Source: Phoronis australis
Taxonomy: Eukaryota > Phoronida > Phoronidae
DNA: 64,000 bases
Assembly: GCA_002633005.1 (NCBI GenBank)
Contig: NMRA01000249.1
Coordinates: forward strand, 437,680 to 501,679
Direction of reading: 5' to 3'
Part shown: piece by piece, positions 23,405 through 34,961 of the stretch
Layout of the letters: each line of letters opens with the position of its first letter
How positions within the stretch are numbered: the first letter of the stretch is position 1
Position numbers and translations under genes: made by a program
The notes under the pieces: model-generated
Database searches by the model: none
What the model was told of the DNA's origin: nothing
Seen by the model: the letters and a program-made list of their open reading frames with translations, nothing else

Positions 23405-23515
23405 TTTTGGAATAGTGGAATTCAATGTAGTGAATTTTAGAAGATAAGGAACCTTCGGATTATTGGGCATTCGGAGTACTGGACATTCGGAGTATTAAAC
23501 CTTCGTCATAGTGAC
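23405..23515 (-). repeat. Related minisatellite in opposite orientation
   Basis: Units of about 15-16 bp such as CTTCGGATTATTGGGCA, TTCGGAGTACTGGACA and TTCGGAGTATTAAACC. Read on the minus strand they resemble the GAAGGTTTA-type units at 22552-22635. The two arrays could be the arms of a smaller nested inverted repeat of roughly 1 kb. Confidence 0.5.
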
Positions 23516-24528
23516 ATGGAAACTTGGAAATCTTTTCCATCAAGTTTGTAGCTCGTATGAAGTCTGCAGGGTTGTGCACCATTGACATCGATTGACTAGA
23601 GAAGATTTTCATTGACCAAAGTTGAGGTCCACGCCTACTTTTCCATCATAATGGGAAAAAGCTCAACGGTGTATTCTCAGTGCAAAAAAAACGCGGTAGT
23701 TGAATGTCTGGTTTTTTAGCACGCCGGAGGACTGCCTATAATGAACTTACCGAATTTAAAAGAACAGAAACGTTCAAACGTGTACAGGCATGCATGTCAA
23801 TCCACCAATCCACAATCAAAGTGGACACTGGATGAACAATGTATTTGGATTTTTGACGATCACTTTCAATTCAAAATTTGAAAATGTCTACACCTCTACC
23901 GTACTATGCTTACAGTTAAAACCAAAATAGCACAATAACAAATCTCGGTTTTCTGATGTTTTGTTTCTTGGCCGAGTTTAAGGCATTCACACTGCACTAT
24001 TTTTGGGAGCTTTCTCACTGCTACACATGTATATGCAAAACATGTAGGGATACTAGACTTTTGTGCTTAGGTACGACCATTCACATCTGGACTCACTTGT
24101 GGTGTAGCCACGACGCCCGTGGTTTATGAATAACATAGTGCCTCCTGTTATCATATGCACGATCGTGTCATCTACAGTAACAGCGACACTCGGGCGAATT
24201 TTGCCGAGTACGACCCGATGACACATGAAGCGCTTTGAATCAGAGGCAAAATTATTACTAACTTTGAATAATTAATTCAAACGTGTGTGTTTTATACTAT
24301 AAAGACAAAAAGCGAACAGTTCCATTGCCCGCATATCTGTGTCTTGCAAATGAAAATGATAGTCAATCTAACTAAACTAAAAAACTATGAGGACTCGTTA
24401 TACCCACGAATAGTGAATAACATGTTTACAGCATGAACGGAATGTTTTATCTACGTTACAGCTTTGATAGTTTCCACGAAATCTAACACGACCGTACGTA
24501 CTCAATATCAGGTGCTGCAGAGGTGTTT

Positions 24529-24918
24529 TCAGCCTTTTTGGTGAACACCCATAAATAATATGGACTGTCCCAAAGAGAGGTCAACACCCGATCTACTGAA
24601 GTTCTTCCTCCTACGTAGCACTGAGAACGCCCCGTTTACCTGCACTTCACCTAATATTGGGTCTGCGAATTTCAACTTTTGGTAAAACAATGTTCCCCAT
24701 CTGACATAGTTTGGGTGGTTCAGGACAAAGATTGCATCTAGCATAGTCGGGAAAATGTTGATATAGCCACTGACGTCATTGTTCTTGACGCATCTCTGGA
24801 GTTCTGTGTGGGCTCGGTTTATGATAAAGATGGAGCTTGCCCAAAACTTATCAGTTTTGCCAAATTTGCCATTAATCACTGTGTGAAATGAAGGTAACTG
24901 GCGCGCAAACGACATCAA
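24529..24918 (-). pseudogene. Relic of element cargo protein inside the foldback-like element
   Basis: A 129-residue minus-strand frame with GYINIFPTMLDAIFVLNHPN, YVRWGTLFYQKL, VNGAFSVLRRRKNFSRSGVD and LSLGQSI. It matches my memory of the N-terminal half of a repetitive invertebrate protein family, where the equivalent motifs run NYARWL, GxFxVxRTxxxFSR and DLxLEQTIN. It fills only a small part of the element interior; the remainder (22140-24500, 24960-25330) is not recognisably coding. The copy is therefore incomplete and probably inactive. Whether this protein is the element's own mobility protein or a passenger is unknown. Confidence 0.55.
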
Positions 24919-26136
24919 AAGACGGCATTTTGATTACTATTAGTTTTAGAAGTTGTATCAAATGACTCGTCCGAAAACAGAGGGACGTAGCTTAGACTGG
25001 TAAAATAGGACAACGAAAAATCGAAAGTCGTGCAAACACAATGTGCTATCCGTCTCGGACAGGTTTTTAGGTTTTGTTTTTAATAGTGAATAATGTGTAG
25101 TATTCCACTGTTTTCGCATGGACTTGTGAGGTCGCTGCATCATCAGGCGCGTTGTTTCTGGTTTTCATGCCCTGACGTAAACTTACGGAAAAAAATCTTT
25201 CACCTTGTGTGGTATATTAGCTATGTCGTACGGACTCCGTGGCATTATTAAAAATCGAAGTGTTTGGTTCCTCAATGTGATGCTTATCCATTGCGAATGG
25301 GTTTATAATCAATTTTGTTTAGAGTCTTTACTTGTCTGATTGGGGCATCTTACTGTTGTGCCACGGGCAGTGATGCTGAACATCAAACGATTGGTTTCAA
25401 ACGGTTACCTGGTGGGTTGATTTAGCTCAACTCAGGTACTTGGGCGTGTCTGGAGGGCATAACCCACAACTAGATTTGTCTGGCAGTATTTATTCTTGAT
25501 ACCTGGGCTTACCGTGAATATTTTGGAACTGTTTTAAGCGGTTATCTCTTGGGTTGATCTAGCTCAATTTTTAACCCTTTTTGATAATCGCCTGGCTGGG
25601 GCACCCAACCACTGAAATTGTCTGGCATATAACAGTTGTGCCATGTACAGTGATGCTGAACATCGTGTAATTGGTTTCAAACGGTTACCTGATGGATTGA
25701 TCTAGCTCAACTCGGGTATTTGGGCGGGGCTAACCCACCACTAGATTTGTCTGGCAGTGTTCATTCGTGATACCTGAGCTCACGGTGAATATTTTGCAAC
25801 TGGTTTCACGCGGTTACCTCTTGGATAGATCTAGCTCAATGTTTTACCTTGTTTATAACCGTCTGGCTGATACTCCCCACCACGGAAATTGTCTGGCAGT
25901 GACCAACTTTGATACAGTGGATTACGTTGAATGTATCCAAGGCAGTTTGAAGTGGTTACCAGAAAAGTTGATCTAGCTCAATTTTTGACTGTCATTCTCT
26001 TGGCTCCCCTGACCACACCCACCAGAGCGAACCTGCCAGACGGCCATTTCCAAGCATCAGGATACCCATAGATCACTGAGGCACCAAAGAAAATTGGTTA
26101 CCTTTTCATGCCCAAAAAAGCTCTGGGATCCCGGTC

Positions 26137-27997
26137 TAGTAGAGTTGGCAAACTCATATTGGGTTTGATCTTTTTTAAATGTTTAAAAACATTTGAACTC
26201 GACTTGGAACAGCTATTGGTTGATAGATGCCAACAGCTTTTTTGAACCACAGTATAATTTGCCTGTTGGTTTGGATGAGTATTTTATTGTTTAATAAATA
26301 TGAAGCCTGCGAATGGTTTTGATGGATACTTGATGTTTGAGTCTGTTTTAAGTGAAAGAATGGCAGTTGTTGACTTTTTGACCCACTTTATGCTCAGTCG
26401 TGGCTTTTCTTCAACTTTTTTGCTTGCATGAAGGAAGTTGAAATATAGCACAAAATTCAAATTTCCTTCAGACACATTGGATCTGGCTGGTGGACACCCA
26501 CTGTTTATCTGATTTTGTAATCTAAAGTGCTCTTGAAGTTTGAATGCACTGTCCTCCTGTCCGTTGTCACCGCATGTACAATAAATGGTGGAATTGTTGC
26601 AAAAGCTATTGATTCGCTTATTTTTGTTGTCTTTTTAAGTAGCCGGCTACACCTTTTTAATCTTTAAACGAAAAAAGACGTTGTAATCCGTTTCAGTAGT
26701 CTTCATGCAAGGTTTTTATGTCTTTGGCCTAGTATATTGTGCATATATTCAGTTTTCTGAAATAGACTGTTGGATACATTAAGACCTGGTTTTACAAATC
26801 CGAAATCATTAGGTGCTTGTCCATACAATAGTTATACTATTTGACCATAAGGTGAAGCAGCTGGCAACCAATATTATAAAACCATCAAAGTATCAGTTCA
26901 TTGTAATCCAAGAACCAATAGCTACCCCACCTGGCGTTCGTCGGTAAAATGACCAAAGAGCGAATACAGTCACTCAATTTATATTGATTAAATTGTCATG
27001 TGTTGAGAAGTAGGGGGCGTTCTGAGCAACAGTAATACTTAGCCAATCACAAACTGAGAAATCTATTTATGTACCACAGTAGGTGAAGATTGTACATCTA
27101 TTGCAGGTATAAGAATAAGCCCTCGCCTTATTGTTAAAAGGTAGCGATAATACGATTTATTCTAAGTAACTGAAGTAGTCAATCTTTAAGTGACACTCTC
27201 GGCGAGAAACGTAACTTACTGACACTACCAGAACACATTAGTTCTTTGGTAGCTGTCAAACGCTCTGCCGCTCAGCCAACGTTCACGTGCCAATCAGCAT
27301 ACTGTATCAGGACTTTTGGAGACACAGGCCTGGCTTTGATTCAATACTTAACAGACAACAACGAGAATTGTAATCATAAAAATTGTTTGGTTTTATAGCT
27401 AATGACTTCAAACATATGTTTTTCTCCCGAAAAAAGATAATGTCTTTTTAAATCTGATCACAAGAGCCAGACACTGAAAATCTTTGCATACATGTACATA
27501 ACTACTGCTTCAAAGTATTTCAAGCAGTATTTCCATGGATCCAGGATAATAATCAAATTGCTGAGGATTTGATAAGTCAAGTGTAGCCAAGAATTGCGAA
27601 ATTTTGACTCAAAATTCCTGGTGTTTTTTTTGAAAAAATAGGTGCTTAAAGGGTTTCGTCAATAAAGTTTTGTAAAAGAGGCTTTCCTTGTCAATGTACC
27701 AAAGAGGCTGCTTTGTTAAGTTAGTGTTAAAAATAAACAGACGAGGCTCTCAGCAAATTCTTCTTAAGGCAATTTTGATTAATAATATTTCAGTTTCCAT
27801 TTTGAATGTTTCAACTAAACTTTGATTGTCTGTATATACCAAATACAAGAAAGATTTTGAAGCACCACTTACGTATTTGAATAACATGTTTCAATTAACA
27901 CAATTCATGTGTTATAGTCAAAAACGAACCTTGTTTCAAATAATTTTCAAATAATCAATTCTGCCGTTGCCAGAGAAATTTCAGAAATTTGTATTGA
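26137..27997. other. Intergenic sequence
   Basis: No gene or defined repeat supported. AT-rich with scattered short repeats. Confidence 0.35.
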
Positions 27998-28198
27998 TTC
28001 AAATTGGTGGATACGGATTTCGCAGAGTTAAAACATTTAAGACACGATGTGGAATTTGATTTATATCCCGTTCTAACTTCGCAGCCACAAGTTCAGTTAA
28101 CCACAGATGCGAGTCAACAGGTAACATTTATCCTTACACAAGGACACTCGGTAATAAACACATCGGGACAGAGTTCGGTAACGATTGGATCTCCCTAA
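27998..28198 (+). mobile_element. Ty3/gypsy RT-RNase H junction fragment
   Basis: The frame reads FAELKHLRHDVEFDLYPVLT, VQLTTDASQQ and FILTQGHSVINTS. This corresponds to the FxELKxLL..PVL..YDP..PVxLxTDAS..GxGAVLxQ..HPV segment that links reverse transcriptase to RNase H in gypsy pol. It includes the catalytic Asp of TDAS. Only about 65 residues remain and no other domains lie next to it. The frame runs through a GT at CAACAGGTAACA that could be mistaken for a splice donor. Confidence 0.7.
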
Positions 28199-29695
28199 AA
28201 AGCACGACCTCGCTAGATTACGGGCAATATCTCCATGTATTTTAAATGAGAGTACGTGATTTTGGCTGGATTTTACGGAGGTCTTAGCGTATACCCTAGC
28301 GTTATTGAACTCTACCCTGGGCTCTGGGATGCGCACGCATCGAATTTCGCTATTCGTAAACCGGGCCATTTTGCATAACTCTCCAGTTTAAGGAATAAAC
28401 TTCCCTATACAAGTATAAAAGCGGAGTTTTCGGAAAGCTTCCTCGCTACAAAAATTCATGGATATTGCTTTCCCTTTGGTACAACGTAGCGAAATGACTG
28501 TTCTACTGCAAGAAGACATGGTCGGGATGGTTGGCTTCATGCACTGTTCGAATATTCCTTTAAGTCGACATTCTTTGTCATGAGATGAATTGCTTGTTAA
28601 AAATAGCATCTTCGTGACGACAGGGTCACATTACCTTTTACCGAGCATTTTGTCGTCTGGTATTTTCTGTTTTGCCCGTCGTAGCGTAGTCGAGTATTGT
28701 AACTCCCGATTTTACAAATCTTGGACGACAAATGGTAGAGGAGATTTCAAAATGAGAAGAGTTTCAGTGAGAAGAAGTGTAGGGACATGGAACTCACGGC
28801 TCAACATCACGAGCTGAAGGTCGCATTTGGTACCTGAAATTTGGAAATGCGAGCTGAGAGTTTGGCAATCACGTAGCAAGTTCCAAAGTGCGACCAGGAA
28901 TTTTCAACGCATCCGAGCTGAGATTTTACACTTCTTAGCAGATATCTGGCAAATATAAAGCACTCGTGTTAATGTTACAGTTATATGGTTGTTCCTAAAT
29001 CAAGTTCGAAAGAACACTAACCGAGAACATCCCTCCCGATGACTTGTAAGCACGTCACTTGGCAAAATTCCAGATGCGTCATAGAAAATTTCGGACCACG
29101 GAATAACACGTCATCAACTGTCATAAAACCGGTGTTTCTAATAATTCCTACATAATCAGATTACCAAATATATTGTGGCGAAAACATATTCATTTTTCAC
29201 GTAAGATGTCTGTCGAAGTAGCTTTTCATGAGCACGTTGAAGCAATTATCACCATTGACGCGCACAATAGAAAACGCGACTATAAAGCGCGATTAGTATT
29301 AATACTACTACTACTACCATTCTTCAACTGTGGAGAAACGTGTCTAAAATGTTCAAGGACAACAAGCGATCGCCCCATCTATCGGAACAATGGAAAACTA
29401 AGCTAGGTACCGTAAAAACTAAAAAACCGTTCCATGATATCCCAGGGGCGTGGCTTAACTAAGATAATATCAGAAAATAGACTAGAACAGTACGAAAACA
29501 TGTATGAAGGTCCTTGATACTACTAAATTCGCCAAAGTCAATGTAAATCACTGGAAAATACAGTGTCTTACGAAATGTCTGTTCTCCGTTACGAAGTAAT
29601 AGTATGAGTTTGGTTATGGGCTTCTTAAAAAATCACCTCTAGGATATCTAACATCAACAATATGAACTAGATTATCAGCACTAGCATAAGTGTCT
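28199..29695. other. Intergenic sequence
   Basis: No gene recognised. Overlapping short frames on both strands between 28388 and 28817 have no domain features. Around 28790-28925 short motifs with GAGCTGA recur without clear periodicity. Confidence 0.35.
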
Positions 29696-29699
29696 ACTA

Positions 29700-30990
29700 T
29701 CTCAGCTAGTTTCTATTAACCATCGTTTCACGTTGTCTTCAATGACCAAGACAACGTCACCACGCTGGAAGTTTTCTGTCACAGAAGACCATTTTCGACG
29801 TGGAGACAACTCCTGAATGTTCATGATCCAACGTTTATAAAATCCATCGACCATCCCGTTGCAAAGTTCACACCATTTCCTTGAGTCCCCAGCCTAGTCG
29901 TTGCATGGAATCGACGGGGAAGGTAGAGAACCTCTGCCAACAAACAAGTGGTTAGGAGTGATGGGAGGCTCATCCAAGAGTGCACCGACATCGCAGTAAA
30001 CCAGATATCTAACCGAAAACTGTTCCCTATTCAACAAAGGAAAGCTCGTCTCCTTGTACAAGATGTTTCATCGACTTTTTGACTTCTTGAGCAAGCTGTT
30101 CTACAGCGCCTTGCTGATGGGGTACACTTGGTGGTCCGAATTTCCATTCTGCACTGTAGCGGTTTCCGAGAGCCTGAATCTGACCCTTATGTGAGCGAAG
30201 CAACAAGCGGTTGACTTCGTTGTTAGCACCTCGGAAACAGAAGGCGTTGTCACTGATCATCAGTGACTATGCTCCACGAATGCTGACGAAACGTTCAAAA
30301 AATCAGGTTCGGGTCACTAAATTCGATTTCACTCCGAGCACAACGTATCCAATATAATTTAGCTCCTTTCATCCTCGCACGGGATGGCTACTCCGCCACT
30401 TGAGTTGTTAGCTGCTTCAGCCACTGAGAGCTAGGTAGGTCTTTCAGAGACAGGATACGGACATTCACAATTAATAAACGTGACCAGCGGGAGAACCTCT
30501 TAGGGTCGACGGATGGACTATATGTGACATTGGTTGCATAAGACTGTACATTAAGGACGTGAAATTTCTTCTGTGCGCAGTCGTCTGGGATCACAATCTT
30601 CTTAGGTGTCGTGGACCACTGGTCTGGTGGAATTTTCAGGTATTCGGGGCCATTGATGACCTTCTGCATCTCTGGAACAGTACATCCACGTTGGTGATGT
30701 TCTGTCTGCCTCGAAAAAATATCACTTCTGTCACAGGATTGAAAGCAGTCGTAATTTCTCCTATACATTGAGCCACATACGATTTGTAGGAATTTGACTG
30801 GCCATGTAATTTCGAACCTCAAAGCGTTCTCTACAGTATGGGCCATTATTTTGCGCATAATTTCTGACTTACCCAAAAATAAGCAGATTCTTAGCTTACG
30901 CATCATTGCGGAACTCTCCCAAGACTTTTGTGACCAGTAATCGGCAGTTCCTCGACTGAATTGATATTGAACTTCGCACCGGATGAATTA
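29700..30990 (-). mobile_element. BEL/Pao retrotransposon remnant (integrase and C-terminal domain), minus strand
   Basis: On the minus strand from about 30900 down, a pol region contains TEHHQRGCTVPEMQKVINGP and EYLKIPPDQW, the usual stretch between the Pao peptidase/RT-RNase H part and integrase. The integrase core follows, with ERFVSIRGA and MISDNAFCFRGANNEVNRLL (catalytic Asp in SDN) and then FGPPSVPHQQGAVEQLAQEV (catalytic Glu in the GAVEQL motif). After a stop come LVYCDVGALLDEPPITPNHL and the DUF5641-type tail YKRWIMNIQELSPRRKWSS with NFQRGDVVLVIEDN. Order and spacing are as in BEL/Pao pol. Stops and frameshifts at several points make it inactive. No LTRs were recognised. Confidence 0.85.
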
Positions 30991-32469
30991 TTTGCTACCA
31001 ACCGCTTCCTCGTAATTTGTGACAGCCTGTACATATAAGACAGTGAATCAATCAGATGTCGAAGTCAATCAAGTGCAGCCAATGGGAAATTTCTGCGTGA
31101 TTCGTGCAGAAACTGCGTTCAAGAATCCATTCAATCCGATCACACGGGATTTGAAAACATGCGAATTGCTTTCATTTTTTTGAAAACATTTCACCGAAAT
31201 GTATGAGTTCGATGCATTTCGCATATGCCCTATACTAGCTAGTATTTCAAATTTCGTACACGTTACAGACGGTAAGTAATGTCGGATAATTCATTCAATT
31301 TTATTGATTTATGTAGATGGAGTGGAGGTTAACCTGATCACTTTAAGACACTCCTTTTTCCATGAAGTGTATACATAACACCTGATCTGCAACCCACCTG
31401 ATCTTCCTAACATGTCAACTCGGTGATCCAGTTCAAACCACAGGCACTCGAATTTCCCCATGACCCTTAGCCATTTATAGTATTGAGTGATGTCATTTGC
31501 GATCGAGGAACATATAAACTCAAGCGCCTGTGGTTCAAACAGAGCTAAAATATCATCTTAGTATTCCCCGATTGTGTGAAATTGGCATAAACTGGAAAAA
31601 GGGCCTACAGTAGGGCAACAAATTTGTTGAGACTGCCTTTACAAACCAGTCATGTGCGGTCTTATACATTCGGTTATATTTCGTTTCCTATCTCTTTTCT
31701 ATGACAACGAAGAATCAGGTAGCCTCAATTGTATGCTCATAAGTTTTCACCTAATGGGGTCATATCGTGGTAAGTAGTGGCCAGAATGGCAGTCAATGAC
31801 CCACACGAATGCCTTAATTCATGATTTCATGGCTAGGCGAAAAATGCAAATTGAGCAGTGACAATTAAAATCAAATGGTTAAACGTCGAATCGTTGAGTG
31901 AATAAGTTATAATCACCGTGTCATTTTTCAGATAAATATCTTCACCCGATCGCAAGTTCGGTGTATTGCAATGTCCAGTTAAAATGATATTAAGTTATCC
32001 ACTCAACGAACATTTTGCCTCCAGACAGCGGGTTTCTTCTGATTTATGTCAATTTCACAACTTTCTGTTCATTTTATTGCTGGGTCTTCATTGACTTTAT
32101 GTATTGGATAACGTGAACTTGAACTGAAAGATTTCGGATGTCAATACATGATATTCAAGCATAGCTGGGCACCTCTAAACAATTCAACGTTTGTTTCTTT
32201 TTTGATTCTCACTCTGAGGACTTACCAATTCTGTGTGCATGAAAAATGTTTCGACATGTCAACCTTACATCTGAGAGGACTTTCCAGTCCGTTTAAATAC
32301 ATGTAGGGCTACATGCATTCAGTCATGATTTAGTATTTTTGTGACTCAAATGTAGATTCCGAAGCGCTTGTTCACCATTGTTTGTTGAAATCATGTAACT
32401 ACTGGTAGCTCCGATATTCGAATTTTACCTGCCACGCTCTGCAACCAATATATTTTTTTTTCATTTCAG
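30991..32469. other. Upstream region or intron of gene B
   Basis: No first exon or signal-peptide exon of gene B could be identified with confidence. No repeat element defined. Confidence 0.35.
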
Positions 32470-32514
32470 GCACTAAAGGTACATTTTCCTGTCCGTCGAG
32501 CGACTTTTTTGCAG
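32470..32514 (+). CDS. Gene B exon: first cysteine of the 8-Cys module
   Basis: A 45-bp phase 1-1 exon after TTTTCATTTCAG, donor GTAGGA. It reads GTKGTFSCPSSDFFA. It is the counterpart of the gene A exon at 599-655: the FSCP motif and the distance from that Cys to the Ala-Tyr of the next exon are the same. It is shorter because gene B lacks the proline-rich linker start. The next intron is only 91 bp. Being so short, this exon is believable chiefly through the comparison with gene A. Confidence 0.6.
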
Positions 32515-32605
32515 GTAGGAAATAAGTACAACCGTCAATTTACCCCACAAGGCCAAGATTGATATCAAGACTGTGCTTTCCAGCGAACTTACACTTTTCT
32601 TCCAG

Positions 32606-32817
32606 AGAGCAAGGCCTATCTTGAATGGGTGGTGCCGATATGCGCTCTAAACGAGGTCGGCGAATTTGACAAATCCTTAAGCATTCCCGACGAGTGCCTA
32701 CGCAGCGGAGGGCATTTTAAAAAAGCTCTAAAATTCGCCCAGGTGGTGGAGTTAGTGGTTATGGATACGTGCTCAAATATATCTCTTGGCCATGCATGTG
32801 ATTTGAGCCGGATAAAC
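32606..32817 (+). CDS. Gene B exon: central part of the 8-Cys module
   Basis: A 212-bp exon after CTTTTCTTCCAG, phase 1 in and phase 0 out, donor GTTAGT as in gene A. It reads ESKAYLEWVVPIC, then SLSIPDECLRSGGHF, MDTCSNISLGHACDLSRIN. The four cysteines and the residues AY, DECLR, GH and CD-x-x-RIN are shared with the gene A exon at 1814-2001; the loop before DECLR and the stretch between the third and fourth Cys differ in length. N-glycosylation is possible at NIS. Domain family not recognised. Confidence 0.75.
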
Positions 32818-33464
32818 GTTAGTATCTGATGTTATTTGTAAAGGAGTAGTTTTTTGTGTTTTCCTCTAAACACGGAACGTTGAGAAGAACCAAATGATTG
32901 CCCGTGTGACGTCACACTGGCACCAACTTAAAACGTGTTTGCTACTAAACAATTTAGTTAAAATGATTTTAAAAGTTAAGTTTGGTTAAAGCTGCATGTC
33001 ACGCTATAATGGCAAGGGACATTGCCAAACTGGTTTTATGCGATTAAAGACCTAGTTTGATTTTCATTTTTACAGCAAATTATCCTGATTACCAAATCCG
33101 GGTTTTACATGAGGCAACGATGCAGAAGGGAGATGAAGCCAAATGTCGCATGTGAACCATGTTCTTTGTAATGATTCATATTTCAGTACTTCTCACTTTA
33201 CCCATGATGAGAAGAAGCGTCATTCTCATTTTGGGTTTAAAAGAACAACTCAATTAACATGAAATGGGATAATTTCTATGCTTTCAAAGAATTTAAATTT
33301 TGACAAATATTTTGAGGCATTTTGCTAATCCACTTCCCACTTACTCGAAATACGTTTAACTTTTTGCTACGCCACAACTCGTTAAAATAAGTGAACGGAA
33401 AATAGCTTGCTTTAAAATTACCACTCGTTCTATTGATTATATTTAGCTATTATTTAATCTTCAG

Positions 33465-33648
33465 GGAACCTGCTATCGAGCGGTGATCCGTCTACACTCA
33501 ACGATGAAGGAGAATTTTGAATATTGCACCCAGTCAGCAGCCGGGCAGTTAGGGCAGGGATTGGGCTACATTTTGAGCAACGACACAGAGAGCAATTGCC
33601 CCCGCGCAAAAGCTGGTGGTGAGACGAGGTTCGCTATGGTTGCAAACG
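33465..33648 (+). CDS. Gene B exon: C-terminal part of the 8-Cys module
   Basis: A 184-bp exon after TAATCTTCAG, phase 0 in and phase 1 out, donor GTTAGT. It begins GTCYRAVIRLHSTMKENFEY and carries three cysteines (TCYR, YCTQ, NCPR), matching the gene A exon at 9396-9570 in start, phase and cysteine order. The intron before it is 647 bp, against 7.4 kb in gene A, the difference being largely the LINE and gypsy insertions there. A possible N-glycosylation site is NDT. Confidence 0.75.
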
Positions 33649-34733
33649 GTTAGTAGCAGGAGTGTTGAGATTTCTTGGCTCATTTAAAATTATGCTTATT
33701 GTTTCAGCAACAGTATGTCCTGTCTACGCACTCCATAAACCACGTGATATCGACGTCGTATACATTGTACGTCCTTACTTGTCAAGTCCTTCGCTTGTGT
33801 CAGGACTCTCGATTCTTCAATCTTTGGCCTTCGTCTCGCAACATCATCGCAATGTCCCACTTTTTGAAAAATGCGACAAACGTTTCGTATATTTTGTCCG
33901 TATTTATGTGATTTAGCCCCACTTCGCTCATGTTTTATTTGAAGGCTTGATCAAGAAAAAAACGATCACCTATATTTTCGTGCTTTGTGAAAGCGGAAGG
34001 GTTTGTCGCCGACTAATCAAATGTTAAGATTGGCATTGCCAACTTGGCAAAACATTAGTTTTTTGAGAAAATTACAACTGACGATTTTGGACCTGGATCT
34101 GACTTGTTCACAACGTCTTCTTTGTGTGAGCGAAATCACCAAAGTAACACACTGCTCGCGTTTGGTCTGGTACTCCGTGTACAACAGTTTACTGCGGTTC
34201 ATCGCGTCAGAGGTCATCCATATTTACTGAAAGTTCAGCGCTTAGTTTTGTAGCATAAATTTTGTTGTGTAGAGGAACGGCTTCTTTTATGAATTAAGAA
34301 ATTGAGTTTTTTCCAGGCAAGTTCTCGAAATGAATTAATAATGTGAAATATTTGCTTCGTTCGGAAAAGTAATCACAGAACTTTGCACAGGTGCATGTAT
34401 ACGTTCATTGCCAACGAACCTTTTTGAGACGCCTACGTAATCACCAGCGTCTATACATGTACGTTGTAGGATCAAGGTTCATTTAGGTACATGTACCTTC
34501 GTGCTTGACTTCCGTGAAGAATCCGATCAAATTAACTCACCATGGCTTGCAAACCGAAACAACACAACAATCAATTGGTGTTGAGAGATATTGTCAGGTT
34601 CCTTACTAACATAAAAGTCAGTCTTTAAATGAAGACATCCGCCACAATTCGACATTTGTCCAGGGTCCTACATAACCAGCTCGATGTTTAAGATCTAAGC
34701 ATACCTATTACGTCGTCACTCGTTGTTCCATAG

Positions 34734-34934
34734 CTGTGAACAGCAAGTGTAGTACCAAACCAGTGATTCCAGAGTACGGCCGCGTCGTCAGCCTACCAAG
34801 AGCAGTTTACTATGTCAACGACGTCTTTCGTTATGAATGCGACGAAGGTTTTGTAATGGATGGTTCTCCTTTAGTGAATTGTCGTGCAGCTAATACCTGG
34901 GCGGATGTACCGCGTTGCATAACAGATAATCAAA
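34734..34934 (+). CDS. Gene B exon: sushi (CCP/SCR) domain
   Basis: A 201-bp phase 1-1 exon after GTTCCATAG with donor GTGAGT. It encodes one complete sushi domain: KCSTKPVIPEYGRVV, YYVNDVFRYECDEGFVMDGS, VNCRAANTWADVPRCI. The four canonical cysteines, the F-x-Y-x-C-x-x-G-F core, the Trp before the last Cys and P-x-C are all present. Sushi domains are extracellular binding modules found in complement regulators, adhesion proteins and receptors, and are commonly carried on single symmetric phase-1 exons as here. It follows the 8-Cys module of gene B; no such exon was found at the corresponding place in gene A. A long-TIR transposon begins 27 bp past its splice donor. Confidence 0.85.
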
Positions 34935-34961
34935 GTGAGTACTACTTCCGCATGACTATAT

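Larger units (their letters stand above)
21061..26136. mobile_element. 5.1-kb foldback-like element with ~1-kb inverted-repeat arms made of tandem units
   Basis: The left end GACCGGGATCCGAGAGCTTT and the right end AAAGCTCTGGGATCCCGGTC are inverted copies, and the inversion continues inward for 0.8-1 kb (left arm to about 22100, right arm from about 25340). The outermost 160 bp is unique sequence; inside it each arm is a tandem array of ~140-bp units carrying GCTAGATCAA, AGGTAACCG and TGCCAGACAA. The left arm has seven units (starting near 21220, 21363, 21501, 21644, 21781, 21922, 22061) and the right arm five. Both ends are bordered by TA (21059-21060, 26137-26138), a possible target duplication. 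The 3.2-kb middle holds a coding relic on the minus strand at 24529-24918. The architecture recalls foldback elements such as Drosophila FB and Galileo. Confidence 0.85.

Noticed and set aside
28004-28198. Exon ending at a GT donor (CAACAGGTAACA)
   Set aside because: The peptide continues across the GT with gypsy RNase H motifs (TDASQQ then ILTQGHSVINTS), so it is a retrotransposon fragment read through, not a host exon.
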